Below are positions 1 to 8,075 of a stretch of DNA of 33,960 nt, in pieces. Made by a program: the position numbers and the translations under genes. Under the pieces are notes generated by a model. The model was given only the letters and a program-made list of their open reading frames with translations. It searched no databases and was not told the origin of the DNA. Where the stretch lies: NCBI RefSeq assembly GCF_000159955.1, contig NZ_GG695971.1, positions 364,384 to 398,343 on the forward strand, read 5' to 3'. Every line of letters begins with the position of its first letter. Position 1 is the stretch's first letter. This DNA is from Paenibacillus sp. oral taxon 786 str. D14 (GTDB lineage: Bacteria > Bacillota > Bacilli > Paenibacillales > Paenibacillaceae).

Positions 1-696
1 TACGCCGCGGAAGACGCCGATTCCGTGGACGGCGTCTCGCTGGACATCCCGCAGGGCAAGCGGGTGATGGTGATCGGCCGCAGCGGCGCCGGCAAGTCGA
101 CGCTGCTGAAGCTGATCCAGGGGGCGCTTGCCCCAAGCGCAGGCACGGTCGAAATTAACGGCATCCCAGCCGCCGCCTACGGCGAGCGGATGCCGGAAGT
201 CATCTCCGTGCTGAATCAAAGCCCCCACTTGTTCGACACCACGGTGGCGAACAACATCCGGCTCGGCCGGCCTACGGCTACGGACGAGGAGATCGCGCGG
301 GCCGCGCAGGCGGCGCAGCTCGGCCCGTTGATTGCGGAGCTGCCGCAGGGGCTGGACACGCCGATGCGTGAGACCGGCCAGCGGTTCTCCGGCGGCGAAC
401 GGCAGCGCGTCGCCCTGGCGCGGATCCTCCTGCAGGATACGCCTGTGCTCATCCTCGATGAGCCAACCGTCGGCCTCGATCCGCGCACGGAACGCGAGCT
501 GCTGGCGACGATCTTCCGCTCGACGCAGGGCAAGTCGCTCATCTGGGTGACGCACCACCTTGTTGGTGCCGAAAAGATGGACGAGATCGTGTTCATGGAG
601 CACGGACGGATCGTGATGCGCGGCAGCCATGCGGAGCTGCTAGCCCGTGAACCGCGGTACCGCAATTTGTACCGGCTGGATTGTCCGGAGGAGTAA
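1..696 (+). CDS. cydC: CydC-type ABC transporter, ATPase domain (5' partial)
   Basis: The frame is open from the first base and ends in TAA, so only the C-terminal 231 residues are present; the permease half lies upstream of the window. The fragment is a complete ATPase domain: Walker A GRSGAGKST, a Q-loop (NQSPHLF), signature FSGGERQR, Walker B VLILDEP and the H-loop THH. The tail (HGRIVMRGSHAELLAREPRYRNLY) resembles the end of CydC, the partner of CydD. CydDC exports cysteine and glutathione and is needed to assemble cytochrome bd oxidase; in Bacillota it usually follows cydAB. The CydC assignment rests on this domain alone, so another exporter of the same subfamily is possible. A rho-independent terminator follows, so this is the last gene of its operon. 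Confidence 0.75.
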   Translation, partial: YAAEDADSVDGVSLDIPQGKRVMVIGRSGAGKSTLLKLIQGALAPSAGTVEINGIPAAAYGERMPEVISVLNQSPHLFDTTVANNIRLGRPTATDEEIARAAQAAQLGPLIAELPQGLDTPMRETGQRFSGGERQRVALARILLQDTPVLILDEPTVGLDPRTERELLATIFRSTQGKSLIWVTHHLVGAEKMDEIVFMEHGRIVMRGSHAELLAREPRYRNLYRLDCPEE

Positions 697-716
697 GACA
701 CATACTAAAAATAAGG

Positions 717-751
717 CGGCGATGCAAGGGAAACCGGCATCGCCGTTTTTT
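717..751 (+). terminator. Rho-independent terminator after cydC
   Basis: A perfect 9-bp stem (CGGCGATGC / GCATCGCCG) is followed directly by six T residues, 20 bases after the cydC stop codon. Confidence 0.9.
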
Positions 752-783
752 AGATTTAAGAAAAGTATAGCAAGATGGCCGAA

Positions 784-963
784 CTGCAAAAGTACATTTG
801 ATTTCCGCCAAATTCCGGCCGATGAGCCCTTTGAGCTGCAAAAGTGCAGTTGATTTCGGCCAATTTTGCCCTGGAACCACGAAATCGTTGAAATGAACTG
901 CACTTTTACATCCCATTCGCCTTTTTTCGGTCGAAATGGGTGAAATGAACTGTACTTTTACAT
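784..963. repeat. Four copies of a ~52-bp intergenic repeat, two in each orientation
   Basis: The core TGYAAAAGTRCAKTTSATTTC occurs at 784-809 and 836-861 on the plus strand and, inverted, at 890-911 and 942-963. The starts are 52 bp apart within each pair. The flanks are also alike (for example TTCCGGCCGA against TTCGACCGA), so the unit is about 52 bp rather than just the core. The frames here are not convincing genes. This looks like a non-coding dispersed repeat built from two head-to-tail pairs facing each other. Confidence 0.8.
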
Positions 964-1452
964 TTGGAGGGTCGTTTAGAGGGCGTTTGCGCTTCACTTC
1001 AGTCGCCTGCATCCTTGGTTGGAACGTCTGAGGTGTTTGGGGAGTTTTTGTAGTCTGGCTTGGGGCGTCGTGGTGTCTCGCATGGGTCGTTTTGGTGTCT
1101 TTACTTAGGTTGTTTGTCACCGCACTTTATTCGTCTGCAGCTCATGCGGCCCTACCTTGCTCATCAGCGGCTTCGCTTTACTGTCATCGCCTCACTTTGC
1201 GTAACTGCAACTTCACTTTGCCCGTCTGTCGCCCCGCTTGGCTCATCAGCCCCCGTTTCGGGCACCACTATAACCACTATAGGAAGGGACTAGTTATATT
1301 ACTCAATAAATAGCCTTTTCTGCTTCCGTTTTCACAAGGGAGCCGATATAATGGTTCTTAATATATTTACATGAGGTGTAAGCTATAAGAGTTTGGGTTT
1401 GGTCAATCCCAATCGGGTATAGCCTGAAAAATGCAGCTAACGGGGTGAGGGG
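964..1452. other. Non-coding stretch with degenerate repeats, upstream of the LysR gene
   Basis: No credible gene is visible. From about 1110 to 1260 there are loosely repeated CACTTTGC/CGTCTG words, and CTTGCTCATCAGC at 1156-1168 recurs with one insertion at 1237-1250, 81 bp apart. A TATAAT at 1347-1352 could be the -10 of the LysR gene, but its -35 is poor. Confidence 0.5.
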
Positions 1453-2352
1453 ATGGAGCTCAGACAAATCCAATACTTTATTGAGGCGGCCAAGCTGGAG
1501 CATGTGACGGAAGCGTCGTATGCGCTGCATGTGTCGCAGTCGGCGGTCAGTCGGCAAATCTTTAAGCTGGAGGCAGAGCTGGGCGTCGATCTGTTTGTCC
1601 ATGAAGGCCGGAAGGTGAAGCTGACACCCATCGGCCGGCAGTTCCTGCAGCATATGGAGCAAATGATGAAGGTCCTTGAGCAGGCGCGACAGGAAATTAA
1701 CGAGTATCTGGATCCGGAGCGCGGGACGGTCCGCATCGGTTTCCCGAGCAGTCTGGCGGCCAACCTGGTGCCGACGGTGGTGTCGGCGTTTCGGCGCCGG
1801 TATCCGGAGGTGCATTTTCAACTGCAGCATGGGTCGTATCGGGAGCTGCTGGACTGGGTCGGCGGCGGCTTGATGAATCTGGCCATGATTGGTCCGGTGC
1901 CCCAAGGGGAACCCCAAGTCACAGGGGAAATGTTATTCCGCGAAAAGTTCAAGGTGCTGTTGCCTGCCGGACATCGCTTGGCTGACCGTGAATCCGTGGG
2001 GCTGGACGAACTGCGGGAGGATGTATTCGTATTATTCCCGAAAGGCTTTGTTCTGCGGGAAATCGTGGTGGACGCCTGCGACAAAATCGGATTTCAACCA
2101 AAGGTGTCGTTTGAAGGGGATGATCTGGACGCGATTAAGGGGCTGGTGTCCGCCGGGCTGGGGTTGACGTTGCTTCCGGAGATTGCGCTCGGCGAGCATA
2201 TTCCTTCCACGATCGTGTCGCTGCCGATGATGGAGCCTCAGGTCACCCGGGACGTTGGGGTGATCATTCCGGCGAATCGCGAGCTCGCGCCGACGGAAAA
2301 GCTGTTTTATGATTTTTTGAAAGAGAACCTGCCGTTATCATGCGGAAATTAG
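1453..2352 (+). CDS. gltC: LysR-family regulator, GltC-like
   Basis: A 299-residue LysR regulator of standard length. The N-terminal winged helix-turn-helix covers about residues 1-60 (MELRQIQYF, then QSAVSRQIFKLE), followed by a linker helix and a periplasmic-binding-like effector domain. From memory it is close to B. subtilis GltC along its length, including EYLDPERGTVRIGFPSSLA, FVLFPKGFVLRE, DLDAIKGLVSAGLGLTLLPE and NRELAPTEKLFYDF. GltC activates glutamate synthase genes in response to 2-oxoglutarate and glutamate. There is no gltAB here, but glutamate dehydrogenase lies 2 kb downstream with two LysR-type half-sites upstream of its promoter, so gdhA is a plausible target. The ATG is preceded by GGGGTGAGGGG. 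A terminator follows, so it appears monocistronic. LysR family is certain; the GltC subgroup is probable. Confidence 0.8.
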   Translation: MELRQIQYFIEAAKLEHVTEASYALHVSQSAVSRQIFKLEAELGVDLFVHEGRKVKLTPIGRQFLQHMEQMMKVLEQARQEINEYLDPERGTVRIGFPSSLAANLVPTVVSAFRRRYPEVHFQLQHGSYRELLDWVGGGLMNLAMIGPVPQGEPQVTGEMLFREKFKVLLPAGHRLADRESVGLDELREDVFVLFPKGFVLREIVVDACDKIGFQPKVSFEGDDLDAIKGLVSAGLGLTLLPEIALGEHIPSTIVSLPMMEPQVTRDVGVIIPANRELAPTEKLFYDFLKENLPLSCGN

Positions 2353-2378
2353 GATTCATCGAAAAATGATATCGATAA

Positions 2379-2414
2379 GGGCCGTGAATTTTGTCACTTG
2401 CACGGTCCTTTTTT
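2379..2414 (+). terminator. Terminator after the gltC-like gene
   Basis: An 8-bp stem (GGGCCGTG / CACGGTCC, one G-U pair) with a 14-base loop is followed by six T residues. Confidence 0.85.
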
Positions 2415-2424
2415 CTTGAAAATG

Positions 2425-2433
2425 TGTTACAAT
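2425..2433 (+). promoter_or_regulatory. Possible extended -10 promoter for DUF1641-ndh
   Basis: TGTTACAAT is a TG-extended -10 (TACAAT at 2428-2433). There is no good -35 at 17 bp. It lies 25 bp upstream of the Rex-like palindrome. Confidence 0.4.
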
Positions 2434-2457
2434 TTATTCGGATTGTTCAGGTTTAAG

Positions 2458-2475
2458 ATGTGCAAATTTTCACTA
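2458..2475 (+). promoter_or_regulatory. Rex-like operator upstream of DUF1641-ndh
   Basis: ATGTGCAAATTTTCACTA resembles the Gram-positive Rex consensus TTGTGAAATAATTCACAA at most positions, with TGTG and TTCAC half-sites correctly spaced. Rex senses NADH/NAD+ and represses yjlC-ndh in B. subtilis, the same gene pair found here. It sits between the probable -10 and the start codons, where a roadblock repressor would act. Confidence 0.6.
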
Positions 2476-2513
2476 ACTTAAAATTGGTTAGAGGCATCCA
2501 AAGGAGGAACACT

Positions 2514-2537
2514 ATGCTTGAACAGAAGTTCGGCTAG
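2514..2537 (+). CDS. Possible 7-codon upstream ORF (leader peptide)
   Basis: ATG at 2514 follows an ideal AAGGAGG with 6-base spacing and opens a frame encoding MLEQKFG before TAG. It ends 34 bases before the DUF1641 start and is in another frame. The Shine-Dalgarno is stronger than that of the gene it precedes, so translation is likely, but no function can be assigned. Confidence 0.4.
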   Translation: MLEQKFG

Positions 2538-2571
2538 CGAATCCTCAGATTATCGCAAAGGAGAATCGAAT

Positions 2572-3012
2572 ATGTCAGAGACAGTTACTGAAACAAAAAC
2601 GGAGCAATCCGTAGCTGGTACCGCAAGTGGGCAGCAGGAGCTCCTGGAGCAGCTCTTGAAGCCGGAGGTGCAGCAATCGCTGACCGCTCTGGTTGAGCAG
2701 CTTCCCAAATTAAATGAGCTCGTTGGAGTTTTGACGAAAACGTATGATTTTGCCAAAGCGGTGGCGACGGATGAAATTCTGAAGAATGACACGGTAGGCG
2801 CCATTTCGGAAATTGCCGGGCCAGTTGTTGGCAAGGTGAAGCATTTGGCGGCTAACGTCATCGAAGCGAAGGATCGTGCCGAGGACAGCCAAGAAGTCAT
2901 TGGCGTGTTTGGGTTGATGAAGATGCTGAAGGACCCGCAAACGCAAAAGCTGCTCCGGTTCGTTAACGCGTATCTTCAAGTGTCCGGTGAACGGGACCGC
3001 CAACAAAACTAA
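2572..3012 (+). CDS. yjlC: DUF1641 protein, partner of NDH-2 (YjlC-like)
   Basis: A 146-residue, largely helical protein with no signal peptide. An acidic, Thr/Gln-rich N-terminus (about residues 1-22) is followed by the DUF1641 region (LLEQLLKPEVQQSLTALVEQLPKLNEL, then the conserved GVFGLMKMLKDPQTQKLLRFVNAYLQ). Proteins of this family are encoded next to type II NADH dehydrogenases or formate dehydrogenases and have been proposed as membrane-associated partners. The next gene is an NDH-2 starting 15 bp downstream. I chose ATG 2572 because AAAGGAG lies just upstream; the frame extends back to TTG 2518, but that start has no suitable ribosome binding site. Expression is probably NADH-controlled through the Rex-like site. 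Confidence 0.8.
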   Translation: MSETVTETKTEQSVAGTASGQQELLEQLLKPEVQQSLTALVEQLPKLNELVGVLTKTYDFAKAVATDEILKNDTVGAISEIAGPVVGKVKHLAANVIEAKDRAEDSQEVIGVFGLMKMLKDPQTQKLLRFVNAYLQVSGERDRQQN

Positions 3013-3027
3013 CGGAGGAATACGATT

Positions 3028-4206
3028 ATGTCAAAACATATTTTAATTTTGGGCGCCGGCTATGGCGGCGTACTCAGCGCATTGTCGGCCCGTAAGTTTA
3101 TGGATAAATCGCAGGCGCGGATCACGGTGGTGAACCAATATCCGACGCATCAAATCATTACGGAGCTGCATCGCCTTGCCGCAGGCAGCATTTCCGAACG
3201 CGCGGTGTCCTTGCCGCTCGATAAGCTGTTTAAAGGCAAAGACATCGATTTGCGGATCGCTAAGGTTGAGAGTTTTTCTGTCGACAAAAAAGAAGTTAAG
3301 CTCTCCGACGGTACTGTGTTGTCTTATGACGCCCTTGTGGTTGGTCTGGGCAGCATTACTGCGTATTTCGGCATCCCGGGCTTGGAGAAGCACAGCATGG
3401 TGCTGAAATCGGCGGACGATGCCAAACGGATTTATGCGCATATCGAATCGCGTATTCGCGAATATGCGGCAAGCGGCAACGAAGCCGATGCTACGATCGT
3501 GATCGGCGGCGGCGGATTGACTGGCGTCGAGCTGGTTGGCGAAATCGCGGATAAGCTGCCGGAACTGACGAAGAAATACGGCGTACCTCAAAGCGAGATC
3601 AAGCTCATGCTCGTGGAAGCTGGACCTAAGATCTTGCCGGTGCTGCCGGACGAGTTGATCGAGCGCGCCACAGCCAGCCTCGAGAAACGCGGCGTGAAGT
3701 TCTTGACCGGCTTGCCGGTGACCAATGTGGAAGGCAACACGATCGATCTCAAGGATGGGCAAAAGATCGTGGCCAACACCTTCGTTTGGACGGGCGGCGT
3801 GCAAGGCAATCCGCTGGTTGGCGAATCGGGACTGGAAGTGAACCGCGGCCGTGCTTCGGTGAATGAATTCCTGCAGTCCGTCTCCCATCCGGACGTATTC
3901 GTTGCGGGTGACAGCGCCGTATTTATGGGTCCGGACGGTCGTCCTTACCCGCCGACAGCGCAAATCGCTTGGCAAATGGGCGAGCTGATCGGTTACAATC
4001 TGTTTGCGTATCTCAACGGCAAGACGATGAACGCATTCAGCCCGATCAACTCCGGTACGCTGGCTTCGCTCGGACGCAAAGACGCTGTAGCGACCATCGG
4101 GGCAAGCAATACCCAGTTGCGCGGGTTGCCAGCTACGTTGATGAAGGAAGCAAGTAACATCCGCTATCTGTCCCACATCAAAGCGCTGGATGCATTGGCT
4201 TACTAA
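3028..4206 (+). CDS. ndh: Type II NADH dehydrogenase (NDH-2)
   Basis: A 392-residue flavoprotein that oxidises NADH and reduces menaquinone at the inner face of the membrane without pumping protons. The FAD-binding motif GAGYGG is at residues 9-14. A second dinucleotide fold with VIGGGGLTGVELVGE (about 157-172) binds NADH. The conserved VFVAGDSA near residue 290 contacts FAD, and PPTAQIAWQMG lies near the quinone site. The C-terminal amphipathic region fits peripheral membrane attachment. Its size is typical for the Bacillus Ndh/YjlD group. The ATG follows GGAGG and the gene is cotranscribed with DUF1641. A strong terminator follows. Confidence 0.92.
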   Translation: MSKHILILGAGYGGVLSALSARKFMDKSQARITVVNQYPTHQIITELHRLAAGSISERAVSLPLDKLFKGKDIDLRIAKVESFSVDKKEVKLSDGTVLSYDALVVGLGSITAYFGIPGLEKHSMVLKSADDAKRIYAHIESRIREYAASGNEADATIVIGGGGLTGVELVGEIADKLPELTKKYGVPQSEIKLMLVEAGPKILPVLPDELIERATASLEKRGVKFLTGLPVTNVEGNTIDLKDGQKIVANTFVWTGGVQGNPLVGESGLEVNRGRASVNEFLQSVSHPDVFVAGDSAVFMGPDGRPYPPTAQIAWQMGELIGYNLFAYLNGKTMNAFSPINSGTLASLGRKDAVATIGASNTQLRGLPATLMKEASNIRYLSHIKALDALAY

Positions 4207-4225
4207 AGCTCCTTAAATACAAAGC

Positions 4226-4265
4226 GTCGCCCAAGAGGATGAATCCTCTGGGCGACTCTTTTTTT
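4226..4265 (+). terminator. Terminator between ndh and gdhA
   Basis: Stem GTCGCCCAAGAGGA / TCCTCTGGGCGAC (one bulge) followed by CTC and eight T residues. It serves ndh; on the opposite strand the U-tract is missing, so termination of gdhA here would be weaker. Confidence 0.9.
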
Positions 4266-4278
4266 TACGTTATGCTCT

Positions 4279-5706
<1,428 letters not shown>

Positions 5707-5726
5707 TCACGATAATTATGACCTCT

Positions 5727-5755
5727 ATTGTAATATTGATGTCAGCTATTAACAA
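5727..5755 (-). promoter_or_regulatory. Sigma-A promoter of gdhA
   Basis: Reading the minus strand, TTGTTA (5755-5750), 17 bp, then TACAAT (5732-5727). The -10 lies 72 bp upstream of the gdhA start. Confidence 0.7.
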
Positions 5756-5763
5756 AGCTAATT

Positions 5764-5791
5764 TGAGATCAACTTGATGATCGAATGAGAT
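5764..5791 (-). promoter_or_regulatory. Two ATCTCA half-sites upstream of gdhA (candidate GltC/LysR site)
   Basis: ATCTCA occurs twice on the minus strand (plus-strand TGAGAT at 5764-5769 and 5786-5791), 22 bp or two helical turns apart, just upstream of the -35. ATCTC is the half-site of the B. subtilis GltC box as I recall it, but the inverted GAGAT partner is absent. The link is an inference. Confidence 0.4.
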
Positions 5792-5865
5792 GAACTGGAG
5801 CGGAAGAACGGCTTTGTGGCAAGGCGGAACAGGAGTATTATGTCCGGGGAATGGGCGGTTCAGAC

Positions 5866-5908
5866 AAAAAAGACCGGCTCCACAGGATCCCTCCATGCGG
5901 TTCCGGTC
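5866..5908 (-). terminator. Terminator after the nitroreductase gene
   Basis: On the minus strand, GACCGG at 5908-5903 pairs with CCGGTC at 5877-5872, with partly paired sequence between them, and is followed by six T residues at 5871-5866. Confidence 0.8.
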
Positions 5909-5927
5909 GTTCTGATTTTTAAGGAAA

Positions 5928-6578
5928 TTACTTCTGGAAAGAGTTCCAATAAGTTACTTGGTCTACCGACAAACGCGCCGTTGCATGAGCTGGTTTTGCC
6001 GCTTTACCAATCGCGATCAGCAAGATCGGTTTCAACGTTTCCGGTACGTCAAATGCTTCGGCAAATTGCTCCGCATTGTATCCGCCCATAGGTACCGTGT
6101 CGTAGCCTTTAGCTTTGGCGATCAGCATCAGTTGCATCGACACCAGTCCAGCGTCCAACAGATTGACTTGATGCAAACGTTCCGGTCCCATGCCGCCATA
6201 GCCTTTTTGCAGACGCTCGACAAAATTATTTTTGACCTCCTCCGTCATTGTCCCAAGACGCACCGACTCGGAGTAGATCTCTTCGGCCCGTTCATACGAA
6301 CGAAGGTCTCCCAGTACTGCAATCACAGCGGACGAATCCACAACCTGCTGCTGATTGTTGGCGATCGGGAGCAACTTCTGCTTCAGCTCAGGCTCGTCGA
6401 TGACCAGGAAACGCCACGGTTGCAGATTAGATGAGGACGGAGCGGACAATGAAAGCTCGATGATCTCTTTCAATTCCTCGCGGGGAATTTTCACAGACGG
6501 GTCATAGGCTCGAACAGAATGTCTCTCTTTAAGTACGGTATAAAAATCTTTGACGTCCACTTGATTTAACGTGCTCAT
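5928..6578 (-). CDS. Nitroreductase-family FMN oxidoreductase
   Basis: A 216-residue protein of the nitroreductase fold: KERHSVRAYDPSVKIP (about 17-32) is the FMN-phosphate binding start, LSAPSSSNLQPWRFLVI (about 44-60) the second FMN segment, and LMLIAKAKGYDTVPMGGY (about 150-167) the C-terminal FMN loop. Such dimeric enzymes use NAD(P)H to reduce nitroaromatics, quinones or flavin, and several B. subtilis relatives (YdgI, YodC, MhqN types) are induced by electrophiles. The start ATG follows GGTGGAG. It is a single-gene unit with a strong promoter overlaid by an inverted repeat, so it is probably repressed until an inducer appears. The physiological substrate cannot be told. Confidence 0.85.
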   Translation of the reverse strand: MSTLNQVDVKDFYTVLKERHSVRAYDPSVKIPREELKEIIELSLSAPSSSNLQPWRFLVIDEPELKQKLLPIANNQQQVVDSSAVIAVLGDLRSYERAEEIYSESVRLGTMTEEVKNNFVERLQKGYGGMGPERLHQVNLLDAGLVSMQLMLIAKAKGYDTVPMGGYNAEQFAEAFDVPETLKPILLIAIGKAAKPAHATARLSVDQVTYWNSFQK

Positions 6579-6612
6579 GTTCTCTCCACCCTTTCATTTT
6601 TTTCCTGTGACT

Positions 6613-6641
6613 AGTATAAAATGTAACTGTAATAATTTCAA
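6613..6641 (-). promoter_or_regulatory. Strong sigma-A promoter of the nitroreductase gene
   Basis: Minus strand: TTGAAA (6641-6636), 17 bp, TATACT (6618-6613); the -10 is about 35 bp from the start codon. Confidence 0.8.
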
Positions 6642-6650
6642 GTACAGTTA
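6624..6650. promoter_or_regulatory. Inverted-repeat operator over the nitroreductase promoter
   Basis: Perfect 8-bp arms TAACTGTA (6624-6631) and TACAGTTA (6643-6650) are separated by 11 bp and cover the spacer and -35 of the promoter. This is the layout of a repressor site, perhaps for an HxlR/YodB-type or MarR-type redox repressor. The cognate regulator is not obvious in this window. Confidence 0.6.
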
Positions 6651-6755
6651 ATGAGAAAGGTGGCAGAGCACCAAAACTTGTGGTTCTTAAGGATAAACAG
6701 TATCTTAAAGAGGTAGTTGGTCGATGACAGTTTGATCATACAGGGAGGGGTACAC

Positions 6756-7733
6756 ATGACATTACAGATCGGAATCGTTGGAACAGGTTGGTTTAGCAAG
6801 GTGCATGGGGATACTTTGGCAAGTTTGGACGGCGTTCGCGTGACAGGGGTTACCGGAACGACAGCCGCGAAAGCACAGGCCTTGGCAGACCGCTACCCAG
6901 GAGCGATTGGCTTCGGGAACCTCACGGATATGCTGGATTCACTGAAGCTGGATGCTGTTTACCTCTGTATCCCGCCAATGGCGCACGGGGAGATTGAAAC
7001 CGAGCTGATCGAGCGGGGCATTCCCTTTTTCGTGGAGAAGCCGCTGGCTGCGGACTTGGAGACGCCGCAACGAATCCTCTCGCGGTTGGAGCAAAAGCCG
7101 TTAGTTCATGCGGTAGGCTATCATTTTCGTTATAAAGAATCGATCCGTCAGCTGAAGGAATCGCTGGAAGGCCGGAAGATTGGGATGGCTTTAGGCACTT
7201 GGATGGGCGATATGCCGCAAGTGGCCTGGTGGCGTAGCCAAGAGGGTTCCGGCGGACAGTTCGTGGAACAGACGACCCATATTGTAGACCTGCTTCGCTA
7301 TACCGCCGGCGAGGTCCGCGAGGTGTATGCCGCCTACGGTAATCGCATGGTGCAGGAACGCTTCGATAACGTCACCGTCCCGGATGTTGGTACCGTCACG
7401 ATGAAGCTGCAAAGCGGGGCGGTTGCTACCATCTCCAATACCTGTATCTTGCCCGGCGGCGTATCTGAGGTAGGGCTGAAATTGTATACCGATGCCGGTA
7501 TTTTGTCTTGGAGCCCGGAACGGCTGGAGATCGATCTGCCGGGGACCAAGACGGCCTACACGGGGAAGGACAACCCCTACTTAGCTGAAACGGAGGCGTT
7601 TATCCATGCCCTGCGTACCGGCGATACGTCGCGGATCTTGTCCGATTATGCCGATGCTGTGAAAACGCAGCAGATCACCTGTGCCGCCCTGGAGTCGGCC
7701 CGGACGGGGAATCCGGTTTGCATTGGGGAGTAA
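6756..7733 (+). CDS. Gfo/Idh/MocA-family oxidoreductase
   Basis: A 325-residue NAD(P)-dependent dehydrogenase of typical family length. The N-terminal Rossmann fold starts at IGIVGTGWFSKVHG (GxGxxx at 9-14). The family motif EKPLA (about 94-98) supplies the catalytic lysine, and GYHFRYKESI begins the substrate domain. The later GGQFVEQTTHIVDLLRY holds the conserved histidine region (HIVDLL). Substrates in this family are usually sugars, inositols or their phosphates; nothing here narrows it. I chose ATG 6756, preceded by GGGAGGGG, over in-frame alternatives upstream. It appears to be transcribed alone; no clear promoter or terminator is visible. Confidence 0.85.
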   Translation: MTLQIGIVGTGWFSKVHGDTLASLDGVRVTGVTGTTAAKAQALADRYPGAIGFGNLTDMLDSLKLDAVYLCIPPMAHGEIETELIERGIPFFVEKPLAADLETPQRILSRLEQKPLVHAVGYHFRYKESIRQLKESLEGRKIGMALGTWMGDMPQVAWWRSQEGSGGQFVEQTTHIVDLLRYTAGEVREVYAAYGNRMVQERFDNVTVPDVGTVTMKLQSGAVATISNTCILPGGVSEVGLKLYTDAGILSWSPERLEIDLPGTKTAYTGKDNPYLAETEAFIHALRTGDTSRILSDYADAVKTQQITCAALESARTGNPVCIGE

Positions 7734-7815
7734 GGAAAAATTTTTTCTCCATCTTATCCTGATTCTGTCTAGAGGAAAGGAGAGACGAGGGAATGAAGGG
7801 AAATCTAGCCCAAAA

Positions 7816-7956
7816 TTGACCAGCCTCCGCAAGGAAGGCATCGTCCAGGTCAGCCGCAAAGGCTTCGTTATTCGGAATCTTCAGGCCTTGAAGGAAAAGG
7901 TGTGCGTCAAAGAAAATTGTCCGCATTGCCGCAGTCTGAAGGGCGTAAGGCAAGGG
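7816..7956 (+). pseudogene. Remnant of a Crp/Fnr-family regulator (C-terminal end only)
   Basis: The frame reads LTSLRKEGIVQVSRKGFVIRN, then LQALKEKVCVKENCPHC, a good match to the last helix and beta-wing of Crp/Fnr regulators (recognition helix end, GIV, G-F-VI-RN-L-L). Nothing upstream encodes the helix start or the cyclic-nucleotide-like domain, and no start with a ribosome binding site fits, so this is a stranded 3' fragment. The Cys-rich tail (C-x4-C-x2-C) may be native to the lost protein. It differs from the intact Fnr-like protein encoded at 15729-16439. Confidence 0.65.
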
Positions 7957-7977
7957 GGTTCTTTGATTTTAAGCGAC

Positions 7978-8005
7978 AAAAAAAGAGCCCCGCTTCGGCG
8001 AGGCT
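7978..8005 (-). terminator. Terminator of the cidAB operon
   Basis: Minus-strand hairpin AGCCTCGC-CGAA-GCGGGGCT (one mismatch) followed by CT and seven T residues. Confidence 0.8.
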
Positions 8006-8075
8006 TCAAGCATCAATATATGAAATTTGGAGGAACCTAAACGAAGTACCCTGATTGGCTGAAAGTGCCGTAGGG

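Larger units (their letters stand above)
7734..8075. other. Gene-poor stretch between the oxidoreductase and lrgB/cidB genes
   Basis: Apart from the Crp/Fnr remnant and the minus-strand terminator at 7978-8005, no gene is supported. An open frame runs through from inside the oxidoreductase gene to 8040, but only the remnant part looks protein-like. Confidence 0.5.

Noticed and set aside
593..1120. Long minus-strand open frame across the cydC end and repeat region
   Set aside because: It overlaps the cydC coding end and the terminator, has low-complexity composition and reads through the inverted repeats; no ribosome binding site.
3043..4176. 377-codon minus-strand frame inside ndh
   Set aside because: Shadow of the well-conserved ndh gene; the product shows no recognisable domain.
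7681..8040. 119-codon plus-strand frame after the oxidoreductase
   Set aside because: It starts inside the oxidoreductase gene without a binding site and runs through a minus-strand terminator; only the Crp/Fnr-like part (7816-7956) is meaningful.
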